Position numbers and translations under genes: made by a program. Positions 13,157 through 24,974 of a stretch of DNA of 64,000 nt are shown here, in pieces (position 1 is the stretch's first letter; every line of letters begins with the position of its first letter). Source of the DNA: Diprion similis (Eukaryota > Arthropoda > Insecta > Hymenoptera > Diprionidae); NCBI RefSeq assembly GCF_021155765.1, contig NC_060114.1, forward strand, positions 17,583,501 through 17,647,500. The letters are read 5' to 3'. The notes under the pieces are model-generated. The model saw only the letters and a list, made by a program, of their open reading frames with translations, was not told where the DNA came from and did not search any database.

Positions 13157-13350
13157 GTTTATAGGTTCCCAGTGTTTCACTATTTCTTGAAATCGAAACT
13201 GAAACGAGTTTTCTTTATACGGTCAATGTATCGTTTTGTTCTCCTCTCACTTGCATCTCTATAGTTATTGGCACATAAAATTTTATTACAAAAGAAACTC
13301 GTTTCAGTATTGATTCCAAAAAACTAGTGAGCGACTAAGAACCTAATAAC
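13157..13350. repeat. Fold-back inverted repeat C
   Basis: Arms of 60 bp at 13157-13216 and 13291-13350 are inverted copies with roughly 80% identity and two single-base gaps, around a 74-nt AT-rich loop. The inner end shares ACTGAAACGAGTTT on both arms. The right arm ends 16 bp before hairpin D. Confidence 0.65.
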
Positions 13351-13366
13351 GAGCATTACTGTGTAA

Positions 13367-13577
13367 AATGTATAAATGCCTTAACCTTCCGGCTAACTTG
13401 TTTTTGGTCCGGAACTAAACGCGATTTCAATTCTATACGAATTATGTGACAACGACTGTCGATGCGGCTGACGTGAGAAAATGGGACGCATTGTCACATA
13501 ATTCGTATAGAATCGAAGTCGCATTTTGTTTCATAACCGAAAACAAGTTAGCCGAAAGGTTAAGGTATTTATGCATT
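13367..13577. repeat. Fold-back inverted repeat D (strongest)
   Basis: An 88-bp left arm (13367-13454) is the reverse complement of an 89-bp right arm (13489-13577) at about 85% identity around a 34-nt loop. Shared blocks include CCTTAACCTT, CGGCTAACTTGTTTT and a 20-plus-base inner stretch around TTCTATACGAATTATGTGACA. Many of the differences are C/T or G/A changes at or beside CpG, consistent with ageing by deamination after formation. The frames at 13442-13792 and 13446-13679 merely read through this palindrome. A recent palindromic MITE or a hairpin-RNA locus are the main options. Confidence 0.75.
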
Positions 13578-13729
13578 CTACCGTACAACTCAATTACGGA
13601 GAATCGTGTAGCAGCCTCGCGTACTGATCGACGTTTGTTTACCCTTGAATCGGGCAGAAAGCTGCCGATCGAGGGGTGATGAAGAGGGAGTCGTAAATAG
13701 AAAGCGAGCACGTGCATCACAGACCAGGT
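13578..13729. other. Short spacer, no gene recognised
   Basis: Unique sequence between the fold-back cluster and the GC-rich block that follows. Nothing recognised. Confidence 0.4.
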
Positions 13730-14010
13730 TATGTTAGCCTGGCGTGCGCCGCGGCGGCGTTTCCCCGGTTTGGTTCGTTTCGGAGTAAACAACTCGACTC
13801 GCTGGTTCGTCGGCCTGCGGCTTGCCCGACGTGATCACCCAGAGACTGCAGAGGCGGAATCGCCGTCGAGATCCGTCTCGATCGAGCCTCGCGATTCCGG
13901 GGATTCGGGCTTTCACCTTCACCCGGGTTTATAGCTACATGGAAGGTGTAACGCGCGGCCTCAAGCGGCACGTGAAAGTGAAAGATGTCCATCTTGCACT
14001 CCTTTGTCGA
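13730..14010. promoter_or_regulatory. GC-rich CpG-bearing block
   Basis: Compared with its flanks this stretch is visibly GC- and CpG-rich. It supports six overlapping open frames on both strands (62-101 codons), the usual effect of GC richness rather than of coding. It begins about 150 bp after the fold-back cluster. It could be a promoter or first exon; no core promoter element or known protein was recognised. Confidence 0.25.
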
Positions 14011-14655
14011 CGCCACAGATCCAGATCTCCCGGTTTCAATTACTTATGCCGGTGCAACAGCGAGGCGAACGCAATTCCGGCTTTCCAGGAGGATCTATGC
14101 TATAGTCAGTCGTTACCGACCGAGTAAAATTCCCTTATTTTCAATGTTATGCGCCAAGCCGTTGATGATGGTCAAAATAAGTGCCATTTTATCAGGTCAC
14201 CCACGACTACGTGCAACAATTCTTCTGCTACATCCGCATCGCGTTTGCAGCCGCAAGTTGACCAATCGATTACCTATCGCGAGGGACATGTTTACCGGCC
14301 GTTGACCAGGATTTGGTGATTCCACGAACGTTTTCTGAAACCAATAACTGGTGAAAGTACCGCTGCATGATTTTTCTCTGGACTGCCAAGCGTGCTCGCT
14401 GTGGCCGCTCGCTCTCGTTATGCAATGCCGGATAATCAGTCTCTCTCCGGTGCAAAGCTCGCCTTGGGTGGAAAAAGAAAATCCAATCCGAGAAGCGGTT
14501 ACGTCGGAGAGAAGTATCCGGTTAATTTCGTTTCACCCGGTTCGGGGAAGAGTTGTAAAACACCATATCCCTCCCATAGCAAACTTACCCGGATGACGTC
14601 GTTTGACTTCGATTAACGTCATCAAAGCCGTCGCTCTGCGCTCGCTTTCCCGATA

Positions 14656-14691
<36 letters not shown>

Positions 14692-17600
14692 TCTCCAATG
14701 CAAACACTGTACTCACGTGCTTTTGGAGGCAACCGTTCATCAGGTTTAATCGTAATTTCTCTCTTACTCCTTCTTCGTCTCTGATCATACATCATTTCTT
14801 ATCTATCCTATAATTACTTGCACTAATAACTAAATTCCTGAGAAAGTGCATGGTGCAACGGATTACGGTCAGACTCTGGTCTGTATGGCATACATATAGT
14901 AACATTAAACTACATTTACCATTCCACTGGAAAGTGAACCGGTCGTCAAACGCAAAGTTTGCGTTTGAAGCGCACATTCTGAACACCATGCGTTTTAACC
15001 AGGAACCTATAACAAAATTAAACTAGAAAGACGAGGGGTGTTGCTGGTTGCCCTACGGCTCGGTACTTCGAATTTCACAACAAGAAATACAAAGAAACCA
15101 ATATTGTTGGTCGCCAGAGGCTTGTGCGTCAAGTAGAAAAGCAAGCAGTCAGATAACTATTATGGGGAATTGGGATCGTTGATACACGAGTCAATACTCA
15201 ATAGCGAAGCTCATTACGGGGTTTTTATTTTTATCAAAACCTGGCACTAGTATCCACAACTCTACCAGAAAAAAGTGAACCGTGTACGATGGCCGCTGGC
15301 AGTCCTGACGGATCCAGCTATCTTTTGCGACCTAGCAAGAAATTTCATTCTCTGCACCATCAGACGTGGTTTTTAAAGTTCTTATCCATATTTTCAACCG
15401 TGATTATGATTCATGGTACGCAATATTATTGGTATCTGATTTGTGCTCGTCAGTTAGCAACACTTTTTGTGTTTTTCTTTTTTGTATGTACATCTTGTTT
15501 CATTCAAAATGGCAGCTCGGAGTGAAATGATACATTACGTACACGAGCACTATCATGTGTATCATACGGCCCCATTCCATACATCAATGTTTCCAAGTGT
15601 TGAAATAGTACATTGTGCAACAAGGAGGGGAAAGGGTTATTTCCACCTTTATTTTTTTCAAAGTGCACGTTTAGGCCCTTTTTTTGAACATGTCAAGCAT
15701 TTTGAAAATATTTAAGACAGAGTTCATTCTCTCCCTAGGGAACAAGAGGGATAATAAGGGAATTCAAGAGAAAAGCAATGCAGGATATTAGAGACGAGAA
15801 GAACTACAGACACCACGTCAACAGTGGTATTAGAAATAGAAATAGCGAGAATAATATTGTTCAGCAGAAAATAATCCTCCAAAGTCAAAGAACGTCGAGC
15901 GATATCGCGCAGCGATGTAAGATCCCGCAGGCGGTACGTCTACGAAATTAAAGTACTGATTGTGAGAGACATTTTACATGAAAGCAAAGCTGTAATCAGA
16001 TAGTAAGGAAGGAAAAACATTCTGAGAATCAGAAATGAGGTGCAAGAATTTACAAGCTAAATAATTCACTAATCACTACGGAAAAACCATAAAGAAGAAA
16101 TGGTTTCAGTTAAACGGAATAGAAATAGGCATGGCATCCATCTAGAGTCGAAGTAACGTTCTTTCTTCTTTTAACTAAATGTACCTAATTTGGTGTCGGT
16201 CTGAGTCGGAAGTGCTCTGCGATGCGGTATCCAACTCCCACGATGCGATCATCTCGAAGACAGTTTTCTTGGTGCGATGTTACGTACGATAACAATGTCC
16301 CAGACTGTTACTTTTATCTCTTAACTGTAACCTCATACTTCTTATCTTGTCTCTCTATCTTTCACGTCTCCTCAGACTCGTGCATAATTGAAACGTACTT
16401 ACTGAGCTACATGCGACCCCCTTCTTCGCTCAGACCTCTTCTGAACAACTTCCCTTTCGTACTTTACTAACTCTTCAACCAACTGTTTCTCCAGACACAT
16501 CTCCAGATCTTGCATTCAATTTTGTTTATAATATAGTATTGAATTCAACATTCTTAAATAAACCACATTTCAATAAGCATTATTTATCAATCAATATCCT
16601 AAAAACATCGAGATCAAGCTCATATCGAATCACAACTCTTTAGGTGTAACTACTTTATAGGGAAAGAACCCAAATAACATCAAAACTCCATGACGGACAT
16701 AACAGCGTTACACAAAGTTACCGAATAAACAAAACATTAGCTTACTCGATAATTTTCTCTTAACCTGAGTTACTCGTTTCTGTGGAGTATTGGCTTCAGA
16801 CGTGCCTTCGTTGCTTTGATGGCTTTAGGGTGGAGCGAGGGAACGCATTACTTTCGCCCTTTCGACGGCGTGTGAAATTACACGTCACAGCGTTAAGAAA
16901 TCTCGTCCATTGTTCTAAAGTAAGCAATAAAAGAATTGCTGATGTTTCCTAATGAAAACAGTGGTCATTGTCGTTACTTTTCCTTAAATTTCACTGAACT
17001 TTCCTAGGTAACGCTGTGTTCACGCGGGTATACCATACGTCACAGGATTCATCATGCACGCGAGCGAAATACATAGAACGCTGAACGCTTTTACGACATG
17101 ACTCTGAACAGGTATGTACAACATACTTATGAGTTGGAGCCTCGGAGTATCAGTGTACTACGCACATTACACACCTGCGAAGTATGCTACCCGGTACTCT
17201 TACTTATTAACGCGTAAATATTACGTATGTATACACATACAGATGTAGTTTATACATACATCCTGCACGATCCGCGTACTCAAAGACCATCGACGTTGTT
17301 GCACATACTCAGCAAGTAGGTACGACGACGAAGTTGCATTACGCAAGCATGCGACTAGCTTAAGAGACTGGTTTCACGGACTCGTTATACATTTATGTTT
17401 ATGTTATACCTAGAATCAAACGTCTCACTTGAAGGTAAGTAGCGATCATAAACGACTTTCGTTTTTCTTTTTCATATTATTTTTTTCTAGATATCCTTAC
17501 CCACTTGGCCTACACGCACTTCTCATGTCTGGAATACCTTGTGGACTCTATACCTACATGCAAATTTACGCAGAATGCAAAACGCAAAGAATCAGAAGCG

Positions 17601-19944
17601 AGGTTGAAGAAAAGAAATTCAATATCCGGATCTTAAAATCTTGATTGCCGAAAATTTTGAACATATTCGAGATAATCGGTGATCGAAGACCGCATGTTGT
17701 TCGCAGAAGATTGACCTGGATCGGTCGGGCAGGACTAACGCGTGTAGAGAGGTTAGAGAACCGCGTGTCGCACTGAAAATGAGGTCTGAGATATTATAGA
17801 TAGCCATACATATACGTACACACTTACACGCATATTTGATATTCATTCAGCAGCCTAAATATTAGTTACCGATTATTTCTTATTATGCAAATCGTTCATG
17901 ACCTTCGAATGCCCATGAATATCACCTCTTAGACGTACTTATGCAGAGTGGAGAGGTATACAGCACTGCATATATATCGAGATATATGCGTGTCATTATG
18001 ATACTTTCGACGATGCCGTTAGCGTTCGGCGCTAGGCTTGTATTGTTTGCAGGTATTAGTCATTAGTGATTTGCGGCACTTCAACGAGTGATTCTCAGAA
18101 TCTCTCTTGGCTCTTCGTCCATCTCTACACGATGCGCGTCTCTCTCGTCTTCTATATATACATTTTTTTTCTCTTCCCTAGGCCCCTTTCCGTTTATTTC
18201 AACGGACTCTTGTTTGAAAATAGAACTCTAGTCGCGCGGTGCGCTCGATGTCGGATAATTTATTCCCCACAAGTATTTCAGTGCAGCTTGGTTTATGCCT
18301 AACCTGCAAAAAATCTGGGATTCCAATCGAATCACTGTTATCGAAGCCGTTTATATCGTAGCGAAAGAATAGATTTGCAACGAAAAATGTTCTACTTTAG
18401 ATATTTTGTTTTTCTTAAGTTTATACTGCAGCATTTTTTTCAATCTAACCTTTTAAGTTGTGCGCATCAATTTGACTTACCATCCGTCAAAAACTCGATC
18501 ACTATTACTGTGTGTTTAACAACTGATCCCATGCATATAGCAAACAAATTTGTACTGATTCACTGTGTTTATCACTGTTGGACAATTTCACCGAATGTCA
18601 TTCTATCTAATTATGCTAAATTGCCCGTTCTGGCGCATATAGACACGCCTATGGATATAAGTATACACATACACTCCGACGCATGGTTAATTTTCTGCGT
18701 TTATTGTCATAATTTAATGGGCAAATGTATATAAATATGTATACAAGTATACGAACACTTTTATATACCATGTGCTTGTACGCGTACTCAAATAGCAAGG
18801 AGTAACGGTGAACGAACACGCTATTTCCTTCCTGAATCGTACTTTCCATCAGCGAAAATATGTATGTATAAATATATACGCACGTGTGCATTTTCCATGA
18901 ATTCGATAAAATTAAGGTATGCGTGAAGTACATGAATGCATACACGTATACCTAAGTTACATGTTATTTGCCATAGTTATGCGGATGGTTATGCACTGGC
19001 CCACTTCTGAGTATATTGATAAATTGAACCGTTCAAAATTACACCCCAGCCGAACAGAGAAGTATGATAATTTTCCATTAATACTGAACTAAATATGACC
19101 CATATAGACGAGAAAACGAGATGACATGAAAAAAGAAATCGGCGAAAATTGATTTCGATTTTTGCATTTTGCTTTCAGCGATTGTTTTCTGTATTGAACC
19201 AGAAATTATCAATATAACATAATATCTTATACATCGAAACAGATTTGAGAATAGCGAATTCATCAGTTGTCAAAATATCGTTTCCAGATTCGGTGGTATA
19301 GAATTCTAACACAGTTGCACTTTCGACCATTTCCAAATATTGTTTCACTCGTCCAAACGTATAGGCTACACGTTTCTTCCGAAATTCATAATTTCCCGTT
19401 GGAACCTACAAGCCTCGCTGTAATCACGTTCGAATTTTAAACCTGGGGAATTAGTCTTTCACTTACCGAGCGGTGAATTACCCGAACTAGATGGTAGCAC
19501 ATGTAGGATCCAGTTGCTTTCCGTTCGGTACAGAGAATCGTCAAGGAGCGACCAAGAGTAACGTTACCGGCCGAAACTTACCGATTAGTAATACGCCACC
19601 GAAGTACCAGCTGCAGGTAAAACAGGTTCCCAAATCACCTGAGCTTGATACGAAATTCCTCGACTGGTTACCCTCTCACATCTAATAAGAGACTATAATA
19701 CAATCGGGACTGCGGTAAGCTGTGGCCTTGGCACGAATGGGATGAAAGTAATCTCCCGCATTCCGTGCGCCATTTTCACGACGAGTAGATAGTGCGGGGA
19801 TCCAATCTCCGTGGAACATTCCCCTCGTGGTTCCCGAACGATCATTGCAGCGGAATTTTACAAGTACATCGTAAACCGCAAACAGCTGTCGGGGAGGCCC
19901 AATACTGGCACCTCCGTCAAGGGAACCATGAAAAACGATGAAAA
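14011..19944. other. No gene recognised; one compound microsatellite
   Basis: 14656-14691 is a (CT)n tract running into (CA)n and accounts for a low-complexity minus-strand frame. The remainder contains short frames only. The frame 15289-15525 begins with a plausible start (MAAGSPDGSSYLLRPSKKFH) but turns into hydrophobic low complexity and matches nothing I know. 17220-17280 and 18655-18950 are AT-rich with ATGTAT-type simple sequence. No RNA gene seen. Confidence 0.35.
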
Positions 19945-20690
19945 TTGTTCTGTCTAGAATCTAGACGCTTGCAAGCCTTATCTGTTCGCTCATGCCCTGC
20001 ATGCAACCTGGCAGTTAATCTACCTCGAATTAGAAACGTGGGGGGCGCCGCTAGTGCACAACGACGGATGCGGAACATAGGGGCTTATGTAATGTCGGGG
20101 TCGGGCACTAGAGGAGCCGTCGCAACGGAGTAATGGCGGGGGGAGCCTGCAATTGTGCGACGGCTCAACTCGTCGCGACGCCGACGGTCGATAGTGCAGT
20201 CAACTACTGTGCATGCATTGTAATGCAAGAGATAGTCCGCGGGACTGGGACGGGGACTAGGCCTTGAACCGCTGCCCGTCGCTGCCATTTGCCGTGAAGC
20301 TGCACTTGCCCGCTTCGCTGAATATCCACTCTGTGCATGCGACGCGCATCCTTGTTGAGGTTAGGCGTGACGCCTCGACCGCAGACTATCCTACGAGTTC
20401 CGTTTCCGATAAGCGGCTGCAGCGACGGCGGATGAGGAGGGGGGAGGCGGAGGAGTTCGCCCTCGTTTTTAAACGCCGCGTCGAACACGCTTCGAGAACC
20501 GTTGACCATCAATCGTCAACTTTGATGTACACCGTGTGGGCCCATGCAGCTTATGTGCAGCAGCAACTCGTGGCCTCGAACGTCTCGCGTATGCGGCGGT
20601 ATTATTTATACACACATAACGACGAAGACGAAGATGACAATTTCGCGATGACGCGTGCTGCACCGTCGTCTCAACTCCTTCCGTAAAAGG
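19945..20690. promoter_or_regulatory. GC-rich CpG-bearing block
   Basis: GC-rich and CpG-dense relative to its flanks, with overlapping frames on both strands; the longest is plus-strand 20264-20686, 140 codons. That frame has basic and acidic clusters but no recognised domain, and a 102-codon frame overlaps it on the other strand, so I do not call it coding. The block is a candidate promoter or first exon of an unseen gene. Confidence 0.25.
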
Positions 20691-23600
20691 GAACGATGTT
20701 CTCGCTTCGGTTTAGAACCAGACTTGGCACCGACTTGTATTCCACGTATAAAGATTATATACATACCCGATTATTCACGTTCAGGTCCGCTATAAGCCGT
20801 TATAGTCTGCATCCGGGGCGCTTCAAGGAAATGACCTATTGTCTCATACAGCGCATTGTTTTCCATTATTTATATATGAAAAAACCAACTTCCCGACCTA
20901 CCGAATGTACTTACATGGAGAAAACAAGCTTGCGGTAATTTCACCGTTCCAGACGGCATTTGCTAGGGAATGGAAACATTGTTGTGACGCTATCTTCCCC
21001 CCCCCCGCCTCGAGAATCCATGTCCAACATACACAAAATCCTCTCGGTCACCGCCATCGGATGGCAATATCCAGTCCTTGGGTTCACGAGGATTGGCACA
21101 TCTATAAACATCGCTAAGTCACGCAACTACTTGGCATTATATTTACTAATTTGCAGGTGTGCTATTAATAAAACACCGCGGACTCATAACGGCATGTAGA
21201 CGTTCAGTGCCTGTCACAAGAAACGAAGTCAAATCTAACGAACTTACTTCTTACGCAGCCAGTAAGTGCTCGTAACTTGGTCTCGATGGTTCTGGTGATG
21301 ATTAAAGGGTGCACAGTCATTTGATTGTTAAGACAGTTGAGATATAATGAGCGGTTTCATGTTCGTTTGTACTGCAAAAAATCTCTGGACTCTAGACGAA
21401 GTTTTTCGGTGCTTCGGTCTATGACTACAGCTACTTGCCTGATTCCATCACAATTCCAGAATTTTCCTGTGAGCTTGCAGTAATAATTTTAGTTCAAAAA
21501 CGTTGAGCAGTTCATTGTATTAAATTCTAGTCAATCCAGTAAAGTTGAAAAGGAGTATTGAGTTCATTCATCCGTTCGTCTGATCTCAACAACTTGTCAC
21601 GTTTACGCGTCTGGCCACGAATGCCCCAGGAATAGTTGTGTGGTGTGTGAGTTTTCAATTTCTTATTGTGCGTGCGTAGCATTTTGAAAAGCGAGCTCTA
21701 CATAATAAATGGCCACAAAGCGCCAAGCTAAATAAATATGACTGACTGGCTGAGTCAGTAAAGACGAACCGCTACTATACTGGAAACATGCTCTTTGGAT
21801 ACTACGGATGCTCAACGCTCCACGAGGCGTAGACGCATTGATCGGTGTATACAAACATCAGCGGTCCCTCTTCAAACATTCATTCTCATTTCCAACACTG
21901 TATGGTAACGGCTAACTGACAATGAATTCACCACCCCAGACAATAATTTTCGCACTTCTTAGTCGCAGCGTGGCTGAAAGAAACCTACAGTTTGAATGAA
22001 TGGAAACTACTGCTGGAAAAAAGTAGAAAACATACACTTTACACTATCTATGATCATCGATCAATGGGGTCAATTTGTTGTGTTCCAAAATCCGCACTTA
22101 TCTGACAAGGAACAATATGTCTCTCACCGTGGCAGAATTTAATGGCAATCGTTTTTCCGCCCACGTGCCTGCTGTTATCGGTCCTGAGAGATTGAAACCT
22201 AGATGAGAGATAATGCGACAGATCGAAGCATGTCTCACAGCATAACGACAATCATCGACCAAGGAAACCCTTCGGTCCTTCGCCCGCGTTAATAGACGTG
22301 TGTGATTGATGTGCCTTGGCATACAGGTACACGTTTTCTTCCGTCTAACGACATCGTGTACATGGATGTTGAGTCGCCTCGAAGAGGATTGATCACGCAT
22401 CGGGTTACTGGTATAAACATAAATGAGAGATGGGCGGGTGGTGAAACGGACGACGGGGAAACGAGGGGGGAATGGGGTCACTGCGTACGTAATCTGTTGT
22501 GTCTCTGGCCGGCGATTACCAGACGTATGAATAGCGGCATTAGCGACTTGAAAGAAATGAAAATAACAAGGAGAATTTTTAACCTACCGTAAGCATATAT
22601 TTACGTGTCTCAATTGGTCAGGCTTCAAATCTGCTTTCAAAGTCGAGGCCCGACCTAACGCGTTTATGCAAAACCTTCCCCCATCCTTGCAGACAGTCGC
22701 TTCACTTCACCAGACGACCAGCGGTTGTCATTCGTTCACCATTTGCAAAATCGTTTTGAAATTGGTTTGCTGTAAATTTGAAAAGTGAAATTTAGAACCA
22801 AAGGAAAAATGAAACACTTTGGACTTTATTATTTATACAAAAATTATCAAGGCTGTGTTTCCACAGTCGAGTTCGCAACTACACAATCAATCTCGTGACT
22901 CATTCTCAGCAATTAGCGCCTCAGTCAGTTAATGTTTCAACATTGAAATTCAATACTTGTGCTCTTTTCTGATCTTCCTTTGATCCTGGTATAGCTCGCA
23001 AAGTCGACATTTCAGACAATGAAACAGCTGATGAATAGAGCGCATTTTATACACGAATTTCAGCTTGCAGGCTCATCCACTTGGAGTTTTTCAACTGCCG
23101 CGCCTAGGGGTTTCATGCAAGCTGTTTATTTCTACCTTTCAAAATGTGTTACGAAAGTCTACACGCAACTATGCCATTTTTACTTTCCTGAACTTCGCTG
23201 TTGCCAACTATTTCTAGCTCCTCTGGACGGGGGCAACGTGCAGTAGATATCAGCAGCAGCATGTGGCCATGAATCGACTTGACCCGGTCAACTTTTAAAG
23301 TCAACGGCTGGCCGGTCCCGCCGGATGTTTTGCGGTTTCGGCGTCGAGCGCGAAGACTTAGTGGCATCGAGGACTTTCCCCCTCGCTGCCGACTGCACCG
23401 GGTAGGTCGCAACGGCGCACACCTCTAGTGTACGTAACTAGATTACTAGGTACTACGATCAATAATCCCGTCTGCTGCCAGGAGGTCGGCATGGTTGGTT
23501 CGCCAAATCTGGTGTGAGTCCGGCCACCGGAAGATCCCCGGTCTCTCCGTCGCCCCCGCATCAGACCGGTCTGTTGCAGCAGCCTTGAAACTCGGAATCC

Positions 23601-24691
23601 TCGCTCGATCGTCCGACCCGGCTGCACGTGGTATGCAGCGAAATAATTCCGGAACGCACAAAACTTGTGGATCAGACTATTGAACATATTATATACCGAA
23701 ATAAAATGGTGAACCTTATTGTTACTGTACTGCGCATGCGCGAACTTTGTTGGTTTTTCACGCAGGCCAGCCAACTTAAGCCTCTTTTACTTATAGAGGT
23801 TATGTATGCGATTCAAATGTTTTTAGGTCAAACAGATCTCAAATAGTTTATTTATTGTTAATTGACTGTCGATTCATGACTGCTACGAGTCGTTGTAACA
23901 GCCCAACTTCAATTTACCACTCGAGATTCTGACATGTCACACAGTTTCAAGTAAGTTGGCTTTCCTGCTTTGCGGACGAAAATATTGCCACGTTACGATC
24001 TCGCCAACCAATAAACTTGAATTACCTGTCGCATTCGTAGTCGGTCACGCAAATGTCAGTGGTTAATCATTTGAGAAATATAATGAAATTCTGATCTGAC
24101 TTTTAGACGACTTCACTGGCATTGTGAGCATTTTATCTGCAAACTTCAAAATATCTTGCATCAAGTTTTGTAAATGCACCAAGCGAGGCCGAAATTTACG
24201 TAATTTCATTACATGTCTTCAAGCATTTCGTGGGACTTCGAACTCTTGTACGTAGGTCTTCAAGAGTGATTAACCCTTCGAAATAGGCCAATAGCATCTC
24301 ACAATCAGTACCAACGAGATTAATGTTTCCAAGAACACCCAACGTTGCCGCCAGTTGGCGCGCCTCCGACTCGACGCCCTAAATTGGTCCAAGGCTTATT
24401 GTTAAATTGGCACGATTTTTTTTATTTTCCTCATAAAATTTAATGGCTTCTTTTTTCTTCTTTTTTTACAGAACGCCCGCAGCATTTATCAAGTTAAATA
24501 AATAATGTACACGACTAATCGTGTTACCGTCAGTACTGTTAGGATATAGCTGGCAAGAATTCACGATTCAAAAGATTTTCATGACACCAACGCAATTATT
24601 ATACATATCTGTTTCTTCAGTTAAAATTTCAAGGATGAGTGTATGCAGGTCTCGACGTCGATGCTGCATTTGAAGAGATTTAACGGTTCCA
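20691..24691. other. No gene recognised; NRF1/Ewg-like site
   Basis: Short frames only. At 23731-23742 the sequence TGCGCATGCGCG exactly fits the NRF1/Ewg consensus YGCGCAYGCGCR. The 50 bp after it loosely resemble the sequence after a second such palindrome at 33769. A reverse-oriented echo (AGCCAACTTA in complement) lies near 23950-23960. This could be a promoter fragment or an old repeat. Confidence 0.3.
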
Positions 24692-24974
24692 TTAACCCTC
24701 CACCGGCCATGTTTTAGTTTTACTAACGTTGTCGGCCAACATGAACGATTTCGTCTCGGGCTCTTTATCCCCCACTTGGGGCTTTTGTAAAATTATCAAA
24801 AAATTCGTGCAATCACTTTTAGATACCTAGTTGATATTCCAATAGTTTGCATTAAAAAATTTCAATCTTCCAATTAGTAGAAATTGTTGAAGAATGAAAA
24901 ATTCCCGATGAAACCAATTAGTGAAAAAATCAGGGTAGACGATATCGTCCATGTTGGTTGGCGGAGGTTTCAAT
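24692..24974. mobile_element. Decayed MITE with TTAA-type end (piggyBac-like?)
   Basis: The left end reads TTAACCCTCCACCGGCCATG. The right end in complement reads ATTGAAACCTCCGCCAACC, an imperfect inverted match. Inside lies a second pair of inverted segments of about 28 bp, around 24734-24761 and 24931-24958, sharing CCAACATG.ACGAT.TCGTCT in complement. A TTAA flank and CC-starting ends are typical of piggyBac-type elements. The internal 200 bp have no open frame. Only one flank keeps an intact TTAA, so the superfamily is uncertain. Confidence 0.45.

Noticed and set aside
20264..20686. 140-codon plus-strand frame in the GC-rich block
   Set aside because: No domain, a 102-codon frame overlaps on the other strand, and there is no splice or promoter support.
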